A DNA stretch of 25,249 nucleotides from contig VSOH01000003.1 in the NCBI GenBank assembly GCA_009774735.1, positions 1 through 25,249 on the forward strand, given 5' to 3'. Made by a program: the position numbers and the translations under genes. This DNA comes from Clostridiales bacterium (GTDB lineage: Bacteria; Bacillota_A; Clostridia; Oscillospirales; Acutalibacteraceae). Positions 18,401 to 25,216 of the stretch are shown piece after piece; within the stretch, counting starts at the first letter, position 1; every line of letters begins with the position of its first letter. The notes beneath the pieces are model-generated. The model did not search any database and was not told where the DNA came from. It was given only the letters and a program-made list of their open reading frames with translations.

Positions 18401-20495
18401 GGACATTAATGCTGCTAAGGATAACCTGTTATTAGACATCTTAAATCCAATTGCAGGTGACACAAGCAGCTCACTTATCAACAAGCTTGTTGATAAGCCA
18501 TTCGATACATTGACAGACTTACTTCCAAATCTTGCAATGTATCTTGACGCTCACGGTCTATCACAGTTAATCAACAATCTTCTTGCTCCGATTACCGGCT
18601 TAATCGCAAGCGTTGCAGAAACACTTGATATCAACGGCATCATCAAGAATCTCTTAGGTGTTGACCTTGGTACAGTAGTTGGCACACTTCTTGGTGTTAA
18701 GACTAAGATTGATCTTGACCTTACAGATCTTTCTAAGTTAAATATAGAAGATTTAATCATACCTATTGTAAGAGTAGTTCTTGCAGGTAATGATAACCCG
18801 ACAGTCAGAAGCCTTAAGCTTTATGACATTAACTGGAATGCATTAATCAGCCTTGGTGATAAGATGACTTACACAAGTGCTGCAACAGGTGCAAACGGCA
18901 ACTACTTAACCGGTAAGATGGTTGGTAATGTTGACCAGGGTAAAGTATTAATTACAGTTCTTAGATATATTGCTAAGACATTAACAACTAACATTCCTGC
19001 TCTTAAGTCACTCCTTCTTGGCATTGACAAGATTAAGGACAGTGACGTTCTTACAGCAGTAATCTCAAGTGTACTTAACACATTAAGCACAGCATCTGAT
19101 GATCAGATTATAATGGCACTCTTCTACTTCATTGCAGGTGAGCCTACAAATGCTTTCTGGGATTACACAAAGTATAAGACAGGTCAGTATTCATTCTCTT
19201 ATCCTGAAGACATGGAAGTTGACTTCTTAAAGAACCTTCCTCCAATGCTTGATGGTATGATTGCAAGCTTGCTTAACCTTAATGAACTTGTAACAAAGAA
19301 TCTGTTCACAGACAGTCTTGTAAGCAAGCTCGCTACAGGTCTTTACGGTGCAATCGAGGGTGTTAAGATAAATGACAACCTCGGCTTGACAGCACTCCTT
19401 GCTCAGACTGATATAGACTTTACAACAGCTAATGTTGCTAAGCTTCTTACAGATAAGAGCTATGGTAAGACATTTGAAGGTCCTGCATCTGTAATTGCTA
19501 ACGCAGGCTCTTGGAAGAATGTTAACGCAGATTCACTTAAGTGGGGCGTTACAGACAGAGATAGCTTCTTCCACGCACTCGTTGCTGTACTTCGTCCGCT
19601 TTACGGTGTACTTGATGTACTTCTGAATGACGCACAGCTTGGTTTATTCGACTTAGTTCGTATCCCCGGCTCAAACGGTTACTCATCATCAATCGTTCCT
19701 CTTCTTGAGGCATTCAGCTGCTACAATGTTAAGACACAGTATCAGTACAGACAGGATATCAACAAGGAATATGACGCAATTCTCCTTGACATCATTAATC
19801 CTATCTGGGATGTCGTAGAGGATGTTCTTAATGCTCCTCTCCAGACAGTAACAGCAATGATTCCTAACCTTGCACTGTTCATCGGCAACAACGGTTTGAG
19901 CCAGATGATTGACAATCTGCTCACTCCTATCTCAGCTCTTGCTGATGCAATCAGACCTATCGTTGATCTTAATGATCTTCTTGATACTCTGTTTGATGCA
20001 CTCGATGTTGACCTTAACGGACTTCTCGGCAAGGTAGGCATCACAAACTTCTCAATTGATGTTTATGACCTTAACAAAACATTATCACAGGTTCTCACAG
20101 GTGATAAGCTCATCCCATTAATCAACAATGTTCTTGGTTTGATTAAGATTAAGGGCACACCTCTCGGAATCAAGCTCAATGCAGTTGACTGGTTACAGCT
20201 TGCAAGCCATGGTACTACTATTGTAAGTGCTTCACAGGCTGCTACCTTCGGCTCAAGAGTATTTGTACAGGGTGATTCATCAGAAGTACTTATTGCTATA
20301 CTCAGATACTTAATTAATACAATCAACAGCGGTGATAACTACAACCAGATCAGCAGCTTAATCGGCGGTCTGCTTGGTGATAATACGGATGATACAATCT
20401 CCGGAGTAATCGACCAGGTACTTGGTATGCTTCAGGATGATACAGATACCGTTATTGCTTCACTTGTTGACCTGCTCCAGACACTTGGCAGCTAA
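12471..20495 (+). CDS. Giant secreted helical repeat protein (2674 aa)
   Basis: The start is the ATG at 12471, which has AAGGAGAG 9 bases upstream and begins a clear signal peptide (MRTSKKILSFFLAVVMVV..., cleavage near AFAA, residue about 29). Reading further upstream only adds residues that lie before the ribosome site. The mature protein is leucine-rich and almost all helical, with no transmembrane run. From about residue 1370 three diverged tandem units can be aligned by eye. Each has a [YW]KN-x-[DNK]WG element (near 1408, 1836 and 2355), then a [SV]A[SV]LR[LP]L element, an [IV]xPLxxxF element, an IxPLL-type stretch and a W-x-x-L strand. Unit 2 has an extra basic insert (DGKRARSTTS). The protein ends without a dockerin, sorting signal or other anchor. 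I recognise no family. It faces the 2148-aa gene, and the two N-terminal halves look alike in composition. An adhesin or extracellular structural role is inference. Confidence 0.9.
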   Translation: MRTSKKILSFFLAVVMVVTTCSVGFTAFAAEKNDSIWSTDCGADEAFATLNDLADELLPELLINNIGLVGDGVFQKYAKDYGKTYDKLTDKEKAEIVDKATLTDVLQALQPTLIGALAKESQSDYAIRVGGGHPKDPSYYDYLQRDGALDFYTLYALCDDNRANRDLSQSTRDTLTEWYNILKPIANIELVDTTDELVKRLHNSFENVYEDSTDYAASNLYGLKSFYTDAFMNANTTAEERAALEALYAEKNAELEAYDVNYKITDFAELTYYSYGLGKDLKYVHAYMNLINSTGTDIMYSSDEDLLDMYGDTLPSVLTIPDALTVDNYRETFAAYYFAVIFDLDPKNLTIKDVAAMFAVDDDGNPIPELVPYFESTLEYAIDDAFFYKFIPNNYEQEIVNGLAIKYNDQINSMEDLTKLVEAQLPDDYLDSTKLFDDSLTKNIASILETCRPSHPGKLFIDGSFSATDTIGSDVNLTLPENLQNTYVSEYFGLILETDFTNNQPNGVKYANNLRSAFYSAYLDGRLSKIAMKDGSYQSLSYITGSGNARDQVLRQTDGTNLAVLNFVDAHSDYDTINVYLDDAVTYAYTQTVADLLGITSFVTDRNKDLDIRIDYKKFIDSQVPEKEEAKVVLTDEQKAILNGDYSLVNDMGTEIVNYILNKTVMGVLDPSSQVGGIINDLISGLVDSDVDIVSVIDGIWTKLCNDPINTLVGLLPLLTVFIDEMILPLIFNQEGDQGYNVIYGILDLEIIGAFTGGAFFLRDMLQENGSHIGIAQVGWDLNTLLPQLMDWLLASKNDQKAKNVEGISYYDGNTVELRNVVMDENGEVVEENGQILCAPVKYTKDNFNSIDFNNYTVKDANGKLVEKVEEGYLYNGNTYSDSDKLFEANEDAVFSCFMTYEESVPRLTNIYLVDKMLGGACVDDLKTIIGNAIGNGTGGDILGEIVDEIATLFGASVHQFVDTPELRNATRYHNDGRIAFSGLNNIFVAIPQLFDIMENLAAEKYGISKDEWVYCYEGRISTKEITAEGRTYTSTVNSLAERFKSYAADPDSVDILDCFAELLVENWMNSVVDLVDNVIATDNKISSNLTIIIGLLKSLGGFGEQSIITDIANSVFQLTREDKYSFTFTDVNTDPNNKMTGLSKDNAYFLISNISRLVEVIKNLIAHFNEPSTQSVNGFVTSAAADDEGGFQMPSLPLIQNLEAAPAARATSANYSSSDLSNAKDLIGNLDKMLSSLLSDSSLNGFSLDSAENLIAGIVSLLDRFLGMDINLGKNNEIATDIVLLVNQYLYFITGESKNLTAKDGKVDPKKVYTNNALTGLVVETYALIEKIADNLLVKFYDTYDNNSSLKYNLLVEAIDGIISPDAVGIRLGDYKDAQKKLAKYETWTIMSEASSRHNYKNLSIDWGIKGNAEDRKEAFYDGLSASLRLVTSILGVLLVETGWYQTVLTPLLGMFCTKNDIKMETIETLKKDKAETGYYDKTLIAILTPVSELLNKFLKAPVTTLIQSIQGIAGFIDDKNTECGTIGSLLKGIVAPITKELRGLGKIFGLKTAQLPNGASPTLNSTLISVANIADTLANVKTYEGIIGCELTSDNIIPLINTLLKSKNIGITLKQISWSKLYSSSPEAALVYVLEYVLEVLLESSTLDAILALLNNNENPNDTLIMIITLLKSGDLDAKTILKLLNQVLEITDNPTLVYWTFAQYLQEMTENFKYPAGMTKAMADQGVDALDNLVKNIFPLLGSFGVNLGADDLKGILSTNLFKNELITKLAVTLYGALDGLDPTIKTVLAPLGIVTSTKDVAKILTDTSYGATYSSAANAIAAQSSWKNVKNVNWGFTDGSAKAQQGFVNALVAVLRPLNSVLQVFLGEGTLELNNVVSELVNTLSLTINEELALGDTMSLKITGELKNGVLTLNIRDGKRARSTTSTVKLDLRSLKELKDLKIEGTNGYNSAIIPLMEAFKLSNIKTYNQYKKDINAAKDNLLLDILNPIAGDTSSSLINKLVDKPFDTLTDLLPNLAMYLDAHGLSQLINNLLAPITGLIASVAETLDINGIIKNLLGVDLGTVVGTLLGVKTKIDLDLTDLSKLNIEDLIIPIVRVVLAGNDNPTVRSLKLYDINWNALISLGDKMTYTSAATGANGNYLTGKMVGNVDQGKVLITVLRYIAKTLTTNIPALKSLLLGIDKIKDSDVLTAVISSVLNTLSTASDDQIIMALFYFIAGEPTNAFWDYTKYKTGQYSFSYPEDMEVDFLKNLPPMLDGMIASLLNLNELVTKNLFTDSLVSKLATGLYGAIEGVKINDNLGLTALLAQTDIDFTTANVAKLLTDKSYGKTFEGPASVIANAGSWKNVNADSLKWGVTDRDSFFHALVAVLRPLYGVLDVLLNDAQLGLFDLVRIPGSNGYSSSIVPLLEAFSCYNVKTQYQYRQDINKEYDAILLDIINPIWDVVEDVLNAPLQTVTAMIPNLALFIGNNGLSQMIDNLLTPISALADAIRPIVDLNDLLDTLFDALDVDLNGLLGKVGITNFSIDVYDLNKTLSQVLTGDKLIPLINNVLGLIKIKGTPLGIKLNAVDWLQLASHGTTIVSASQAATFGSRVFVQGDSSEVLIAILRYLINTINSGDNYNQISSLIGGLLGDNTDDTISGVIDQVLGMLQDDTDTVIASLVDLLQTLGS

Positions 20496-20530
20496 TAATT
20501 AAGTTAAGTTAATTAACGTATCACAATAAC

Positions 20531-20568
20531 AAAAACCACAACGGCGAAAGCTGTTGTGGTTTTTTTGT
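20531..20568 (+). terminator. Intrinsic terminator of the 2674-aa gene
   Basis: A 12-bp outer stem (20531-20542 with 20553-20564) continues through GGC/GCT (one G.U) to a GAAA loop and ends in T7. The remaining bases to 20720 are AT-rich with nothing recognisable. Confidence 0.92.
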
Positions 20569-20720
20569 TTTGACTGTTAAATACCATTCTTGTTTATGCT
20601 TGTTTAGGATATTTATAAATTCTGCAAAATAAATATCCGGGAACCTGAAGATGATTTTGTACTAAAAACATCTATTTTATTAAGATATTATTATGTATTA
20701 AAATATTATACATATAATAC

Positions 20721-20749
20721 TTGTAATATCATCAAAAATTTTATATAAT
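20721..20749 (+). promoter_or_regulatory. Sigma-A promoter of the Nudix operon
   Basis: TTGTAA (20721-20726), 17 bases, and a perfect TATAAT (20744-20749). The transcript start would fall near 20756, giving a short leader of about 27 bases. Confidence 0.7.
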
Positions 20750-20782
20750 AAATCTATATATGTTTTTGTTGGTGGTGATATA

Positions 20783-21511
20783 ATGCTTGGACAATGTGTC
20801 AGATCCAGGGTTGTTAAACCTATAGGTCAGAAAGATAAGTCCGGTAAAACCTACCCTCTTAATTATTCAATGATTCTCGGCATGCCAAAGAAGGAATATG
20901 CCTTTATAGTTGGAATTGATCATCCTGTAAGGAATTTTGACGGTAGAGTTATTGCTTTACTGGAGCCAAAAATCAAGTCAGAGAAGAAAATCTGGATTTT
21001 AGCTCCTAAAAGCACACGATATATTAATCTTGATATTATGAAATATCTTGATATTGAAAAGGATTTCCCGAATCACAGTCTGGTATGTCTTTATGAAAGC
21101 AGCAGCGGTGCAGTCGTTTACCGTGAAATAAATGATGAAACACGCTTTCTGCTTATAAAAAATAAACGCTCAGCCAACTGGGGCTTCCCTAAGGGACACA
21201 TAGAAAAGGGCGAAACCAAAATTGATGCGGCAAAACGTGAGGTGCTTGAAGAAACTGGTATCAACGTAAAGCTTCACAAGGATTTTGAAAGTATTTCAAA
21301 ATATAAAATAAAGAACAGAATTGAAAAGAACGTATCTATATTTGTGGGAACAACCGATGATTTAACCACAACAATTCAGCAGGAAGAAATTGAGGATTAC
21401 GTTTGGCTTACTTACAATCAGGCAATGCCTTATCTGAAGTTTAAAAATGACAGAGATATATTGGAAAAAGCATATAAATTTTTATGCGATAATCATTTTA
21501 TAATTTACTAA
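20783..21511 (+). CDS. Pyrophosphatase-like domain fused to a Nudix hydrolase (242 aa)
   Basis: Residues 106-240 are a Nudix domain with a textbook box: G138, E144, then REVLEETGI at 152-160. The preceding NWGFPKGHIEKGET resembles diadenosine tetraphosphate (Ap4A) hydrolases, so nucleoside polyphosphates are the likeliest substrates. Residues 1-104 follow the pattern of the short family-I inorganic pyrophosphatase-like proteins of Firmicutes: LGQCVRSRVVKPIG, a YPLNY element where those read YPVNYGYI, FIVGIDHPVRNFDGRVIALL, and an IWILAP strand. However, the DGxxxD metal cluster is replaced by PKKEYA, so this half is probably not an active pyrophosphatase. ATG is preceded by GGTGGTGAT. First gene of a four-gene operon, 12 bases from the next. 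Nudix assignment is firm; the N-terminal relationship is from pattern memory. Confidence 0.9.
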   Translation: MLGQCVRSRVVKPIGQKDKSGKTYPLNYSMILGMPKKEYAFIVGIDHPVRNFDGRVIALLEPKIKSEKKIWILAPKSTRYINLDIMKYLDIEKDFPNHSLVCLYESSSGAVVYREINDETRFLLIKNKRSANWGFPKGHIEKGETKIDAAKREVLEETGINVKLHKDFESISKYKIKNRIEKNVSIFVGTTDDLTTTIQQEEIEDYVWLTYNQAMPYLKFKNDRDILEKAYKFLCDNHFIIY

Positions 21512-21523
21512 GGAGAGAGCTAT

Positions 21524-22030
21524 ATGCAAGAACTTTGTCAAACCATCCAGGAATTTTTAACTGCCCACGGTATACCGGACTGGCTCGTTGTGTTCATAAT
21601 TTCTTTATGTCCTGTTTTGGAGTGCAGACTTGGAATGTTCACAGCAATTGTACTGCTTGGCATGAATCCGTTTGCCGGCTTTATAATCAGCTTTTTGGGC
21701 AATATTCTTCCTATACCGTTCATACTCTTGTTAATCAATTGGATATTCAAGGTATTGAAAAAAGTACCGGGAATTAATAAAATTATTTTCTGGCTTGAAG
21801 AAAAAACTCTGAAAAAACGTGACAAAATTGACAAATACGGCATATGGGGACTTTTGCTTTTTGTTGCAATTCCTCTGCCGGGTACAGGCGGCTGGACAGG
21901 AGCACTGCTTGCTTCCCTGCTTCAGCTTGACAAGAAAAAAAGCTTCGGTGTAATCAGCATAGGTGTATTCATTGCCGGACTGATTATATCAGTATTGAGT
22001 CTGCTTATCGGCAGTGCTGTTTTCGGATAA
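21524..22030 (+). CDS. Small multidrug export-like membrane protein (Sm_multidrug_ex family)
   Basis: A 168-aa integral membrane protein with about four hydrophobic segments (near 18-40, 43-74, 105-130 and 138-165). Family landmarks are the CPVLECRLGM motif in the first segment, the GNILPIPF turn and PLPGTGGWTGALLA in the third. This matches COG2426/PF06695, named for export but with little direct proof of substrate. AAGGAGAG sits just before the ATG. The stop codon TAA shares its last base with the ATG of the next gene (TAATG), implying translational coupling. Confidence 0.85.
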   Translation: MQELCQTIQEFLTAHGIPDWLVVFIISLCPVLECRLGMFTAIVLLGMNPFAGFIISFLGNILPIPFILLLINWIFKVLKKVPGINKIIFWLEEKTLKKRDKIDKYGIWGLLLFVAIPLPGTGGWTGALLASLLQLDKKKSFGVISIGVFIAGLIISVLSLLIGSAVFG

Positions 22031-23190
22031 TGAATAGAGAAGAAAAATTTTTGCTTCGTCTTTGCACAAGCTACCTGAATGACAACAGTCCTGAAATAGA
22101 TGATATTGACTGGAGGAGCTTTTACAATCTGGCAAAGGCACATAATTTAATAGGCATTTGTCACTGTGTTTTCAACAAAAATAAAGAGCTGTCAATCCCA
22201 AATGGTGTTAGACAGCTTTTTATGGATAAATTTTTTGACCTTGTATATATTTACGAATGCCAGTCTGCCGCACTGAGTGATATAGAACACTGTCTTACAG
22301 CGGCTGAGATTAGCTATATCCTTTTTAAAGGTTCTGTTCTCAGGAATTTATATCCTGTTCCGGAAAGCCGTTCTATGGGCGATATAGACATTCTTATAAG
22401 GGATTCAGACCGCAGCAAGGCAAAAGCGGTTTTGGAGAACTCAGGATTTGAATGCTATGCACCTAACGGCACAGTTCGTGAATTTAAGAGGAACAACATT
22501 ATTTTAGAGGTGCACACAAAAATAATCAGTGAATTTGGTGACAACGCCTTCAATGATGCTTTTGAGAACTCTGTTTTCGACGGCTGCAAGGGCGAGTTGA
22601 ATAACGATTATCACTTTGCATACCTGATTGCACACATAGCACACCATTTCAAATTTTACGGTGCAGGGCTGAAACTGATATTAGACTTAGCCGTTATGCT
22701 GAAAAAAAGAAATATTGATTTAAACAATGTTCTTTCAATATTGCAAGAAATCAGACTTGATATTTTTGCAAAAGAAATTCTGACTGTCTGCTTCAAATGG
22801 TTTGCAGTCGGAAAGGATTACGGCAACGACACTTCTAAAACGGAGGATTACCTGCTTAAATGCGGAGCTTTCGGAGATTTGCAGAAAAATAAGGCAGCAA
22901 TTGTTGTGCGCAAGGATTTAGAGGACGGCAAAAAATATTCCTCTTTCAGAACAAGGCTTCGCCTTGCCTTCCCTCCCTACAGCAGATTAAAAAATATATC
23001 TTATATCCGATTTATTGATGGCAGACCATGGCTGACTCCTTATGCCTGGATATATAGATTTTTTTATAATATAAAACATAAAAAGCAGTTTTTAAAGGAA
23101 ACTGTTGAAAAACTTGATGAAAATTCATCAGCTCTTGCAGAAAAGGAGCTGAAATATTTTGAGGAGATTGGATTGATATGGCATTCCTAA
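22030..23190 (+). CDS. NTP_transf_5-type nucleotidyltransferase family protein (386 aa)
   Basis: Residues 98-165 hold the nucleotidyltransferase core: FKGSVLRNLYP (G101), SRSMGDIDILI with the metal-binding pair D118/D120, and a third acidic position in ILEVHTK (E160). This arrangement is that of the uncharacterised NTP_transf_5 family (PF14907), whose members often lie among polysaccharide or surface genes. The N-terminal 95 residues and C-terminal half are helical. It has no membrane segment and is presumably cytoplasmic. The start overlaps the preceding stop by one base, and its 3' end overlaps the GH27 gene by 13 bases. The substrate is unknown. Confidence 0.82.
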   Translation: MNREEKFLLRLCTSYLNDNSPEIDDIDWRSFYNLAKAHNLIGICHCVFNKNKELSIPNGVRQLFMDKFFDLVYIYECQSAALSDIEHCLTAAEISYILFKGSVLRNLYPVPESRSMGDIDILIRDSDRSKAKAVLENSGFECYAPNGTVREFKRNNIILEVHTKIISEFGDNAFNDAFENSVFDGCKGELNNDYHFAYLIAHIAHHFKFYGAGLKLILDLAVMLKKRNIDLNNVLSILQEIRLDIFAKEILTVCFKWFAVGKDYGNDTSKTEDYLLKCGAFGDLQKNKAAIVVRKDLEDGKKYSSFRTRLRLAFPPYSRLKNISYIRFIDGRPWLTPYAWIYRFFYNIKHKKQFLKETVEKLDENSSALAEKELKYFEEIGLIWHS

Positions 23191-24920
23191 TAGTTTTTAT
23201 TGCGATTATCGCAATACTGATTGTGCTTTTTATTTCCTGGTTCTTTACAATGAAAGCAAACGGCAAATGTCCCCTTTGTGCAATAAAAAGATTCACTATG
23301 CCCAGAAAAATCACTATGGATATAAGTGAAGAGCCTGACTATGATAACGGTGTTGCACAAACACCGCCTATGGGGTGGTCAAGCTGGAATACTTTCAGAA
23401 ACCATATTGACCAGGATTTAATTATGGAAACCGCTCAGGCTGTGGTTGACAGCGGACTTGCTGATGCAGGCTATAAATTTATTAACCTTGATGACTGCTG
23501 GCAAAGCTCAATGCGCGACAGCGACGGCAAGCTGCAGGGCGATTTAGGTACCTTCAGCCGAGGTATTCCTCAGCTCATTAAAGATATCAATTCACTTGGC
23601 TTAAAGGTTGGTTTATATTCATCAAACGGTACCCATACCTGCGAGGATTTACCTGCCTCTCTCGGTAAAGAGGACCTGGATGCAAAAACACTTGCATCAT
23701 GGGGCTGTGAATTTTTTAAATATGATTTCTGCCACAGCAGACCAATAAGCGGTGACTGCCCTGCAATAGAAAAAATTGAACTCAGCAGAATTGATGACGA
23801 AGAACAGTTTAATTCCAAACTGGTACTTAGACCTGAGGATGCACGGTTCACAGGCAAAGCACGAATCATTAATCTCAGTTCTTTGCAGAGCGGCAAGGCC
23901 ATCGGCTATATAAACCACGGTGCAGGGTCTGCAAGCTTTGAATTCAACAGCCTTCCGCAGGGAGAATATGCAATGACTATTGTTTTTGCAAAAACCTTCT
24001 CCAGACACGAAAGCTATGCACAGGTAAATGTTAACGGAAAGATACATGAGGTATTCTTCCCTTATGGCAAAGGCTTCAGTGATACAGGGCGTGTTCAGCT
24101 TATCATCAGCTTAATCGGCGGCACAAACACAATTACTCTGCAAAACCCGATTGCAACTGTTGCAGATTCATCATACATTCAGTACAAACGAATGGGATAT
24201 GCTTTAAAAAATGCAACTAAGCTATGGGCTGAATATACAAAAACACCTGAAAAGCCGATTGTTTTTTCAATCTGCGAATGGGGCACGGCTTGCCCTTGGG
24301 ACTGGGGCAGCAAGGCAGGCAATATGTGGCGTACTACCCACGACATTTTTGCGAACTGGACCAGTATAATAACGATCTATAAATTTTCAATTAAGCATTA
24401 TGCATCAACCGGTGCAGGTCACTGGAATGACCCTGATATGCTTGAGGTTGGCAACGGAAAGCTCACAGAGGATGAAAACAGAGCACATTTTTCACTCTGG
24501 TGTATGATGGCATCGCCGCTTATGCTCGGCAATGATATACGCAAATTTGTAGACGGCAGCAATAAAGCAGTTGAGGGCAATTCCACACTTAAAATTGTAA
24601 CGAACAAGCACCTCATTGCAATTGACCAGGATCCTCTCGGCAAGGCTGCCAAAAAACTCGGCACCGTATCCGGTATAGATATTCTTGCAAGACCGCTTGC
24701 CAATGGTGATGCGGCGCTCTGTCTGTTCAATAAAGCAAACAGCACAAAGAGCATAAAATATGACCTCAGCAAGCTTGCAGAGGATGAATACCTTGAATTT
24801 AAAAAATCAGGCAGCTATCAGGTACACAACCTATGGACCGATGAACGAACAACAGATTCGGTCATCACCGCCACACTGCCAAAGCACAGCGTTAAGGTTT
24901 ACAGAATTAAAGCAGAATAA
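23178..24920 (+). CDS. Membrane-anchored GH27 alpha-galactosidase with inserted CBM-like domain (580 aa)
   Basis: GH27 enzymes release terminal alpha-galactose (some act on N-acetylgalactosamine or arabinopyranose) with a retaining mechanism. PPMGWSSWNTF at 63-73 and FINLDDCW at 101-108 open the barrel. D183 in FKYDFCH is the expected nucleophile, SICEWG (364-369) follows, and D389 in WRTTHDI is the expected acid/base. GHWNDPDML (414-422) and SPLMLGNDI are also conserved. Between nucleophile and SICEWG, residues about 196-336 form an extra beta-sandwich-like stretch resembling CBM35/CBM6 (SGKAIGYINHGAGSASFEF, GEYAMTIVFA, VNVNGK, GGTNTITL). Residues 2-23 are a transmembrane segment without a cleavage site, followed by CPLC, so the enzyme is probably tethered outside. 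The ATG has GAGGAG 11 bases upstream. Galactoside specificity within GH27 cannot be settled from sequence. Confidence 0.92.
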   Translation: MAFLIVFIAIIAILIVLFISWFFTMKANGKCPLCAIKRFTMPRKITMDISEEPDYDNGVAQTPPMGWSSWNTFRNHIDQDLIMETAQAVVDSGLADAGYKFINLDDCWQSSMRDSDGKLQGDLGTFSRGIPQLIKDINSLGLKVGLYSSNGTHTCEDLPASLGKEDLDAKTLASWGCEFFKYDFCHSRPISGDCPAIEKIELSRIDDEEQFNSKLVLRPEDARFTGKARIINLSSLQSGKAIGYINHGAGSASFEFNSLPQGEYAMTIVFAKTFSRHESYAQVNVNGKIHEVFFPYGKGFSDTGRVQLIISLIGGTNTITLQNPIATVADSSYIQYKRMGYALKNATKLWAEYTKTPEKPIVFSICEWGTACPWDWGSKAGNMWRTTHDIFANWTSIITIYKFSIKHYASTGAGHWNDPDMLEVGNGKLTEDENRAHFSLWCMMASPLMLGNDIRKFVDGSNKAVEGNSTLKIVTNKHLIAIDQDPLGKAAKKLGTVSGIDILARPLANGDAALCLFNKANSTKSIKYDLSKLAEDEYLEFKKSGSYQVHNLWTDERTTDSVITATLPKHSVKVYRIKAE

Positions 24921-24961
24921 AAACAACCCCCGAAGATATATAAATCTTCGGGGGTTGTTTT
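24921..24961. terminator. Bidirectional terminator between the GH27 gene and the XRE gene
   Basis: A 17-bp perfect stem (24921-24937 with 24944-24960) starts right after the GH27 stop and ends just before the stop of the converging regulator gene. T runs flank it on both strands, so it can serve both transcripts. Confidence 0.9.
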
Positions 24962-24965
24962 ACGC

Positions 24966-25187
24966 TCAATACTTAGGATAACGCAAGTTTTTCGGCAAAT
25001 CCAAAATATAATTTGATGATACTCTATAGAACATACAAAGAACAACTAAATAATCTAATGGTAATTCTTGTATTCCGTTTTCATAATCGCTGTATTGCTG
25101 TTTATCAATCCCTAAGATCTCTGCAATATGTTGTTGACTTATAGCTCTGCCTTTTCTCAACTCTTTTAATCTCTCATAATATTGCAT
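24966..25187 (-). CDS. Small XRE/Cro-type helix-turn-helix regulator (73 aa)
   Basis: The whole protein is one HTH_3 domain: RLKELRKGRAISQQHIAEILG forms helices 1 and 2, and DKQQYSDYENGI is the recognition helix and turn with the usual YExG. It has no ligand or oligomerisation domain, so it is a minimal DNA-binding regulator. GGAGG lies 6 bases before the ATG. The target is unknown; its own promoter is a likely one (see the palindrome at 25202-25216). Confidence 0.9.
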   Translation of the reverse strand: MQYYERLKELRKGRAISQQHIAEILGIDKQQYSDYENGIQELPLDYLVVLCMFYRVSSNYILDLPKNLRYPKY

Positions 25188-25201
25188 TATTTACCTCCTG
25201 C

Positions 25202-25216
25202 ATTGATTATATCAAT
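25202..25216 (-). promoter_or_regulatory. -10 box and operator-like palindrome of the XRE gene
   Basis: On the minus strand TATAAT (25206-25211) lies 18 bases before the ATG; the -35 region is weak. ATTGAT-TAT-ATCAAT (25202-25216) is a perfect inverted repeat centred on the -10 box, where a repressor would block RNA polymerase. Confidence 0.5.

Noticed and set aside
20400..20495. Sortase signal or dockerin at the end of the 2674-aa protein
   Set aside because: The C-terminus reads SLVDLLQTLGS with no LPxTG-like motif, no terminal hydrophobic-plus-basic tail and no calcium loops.
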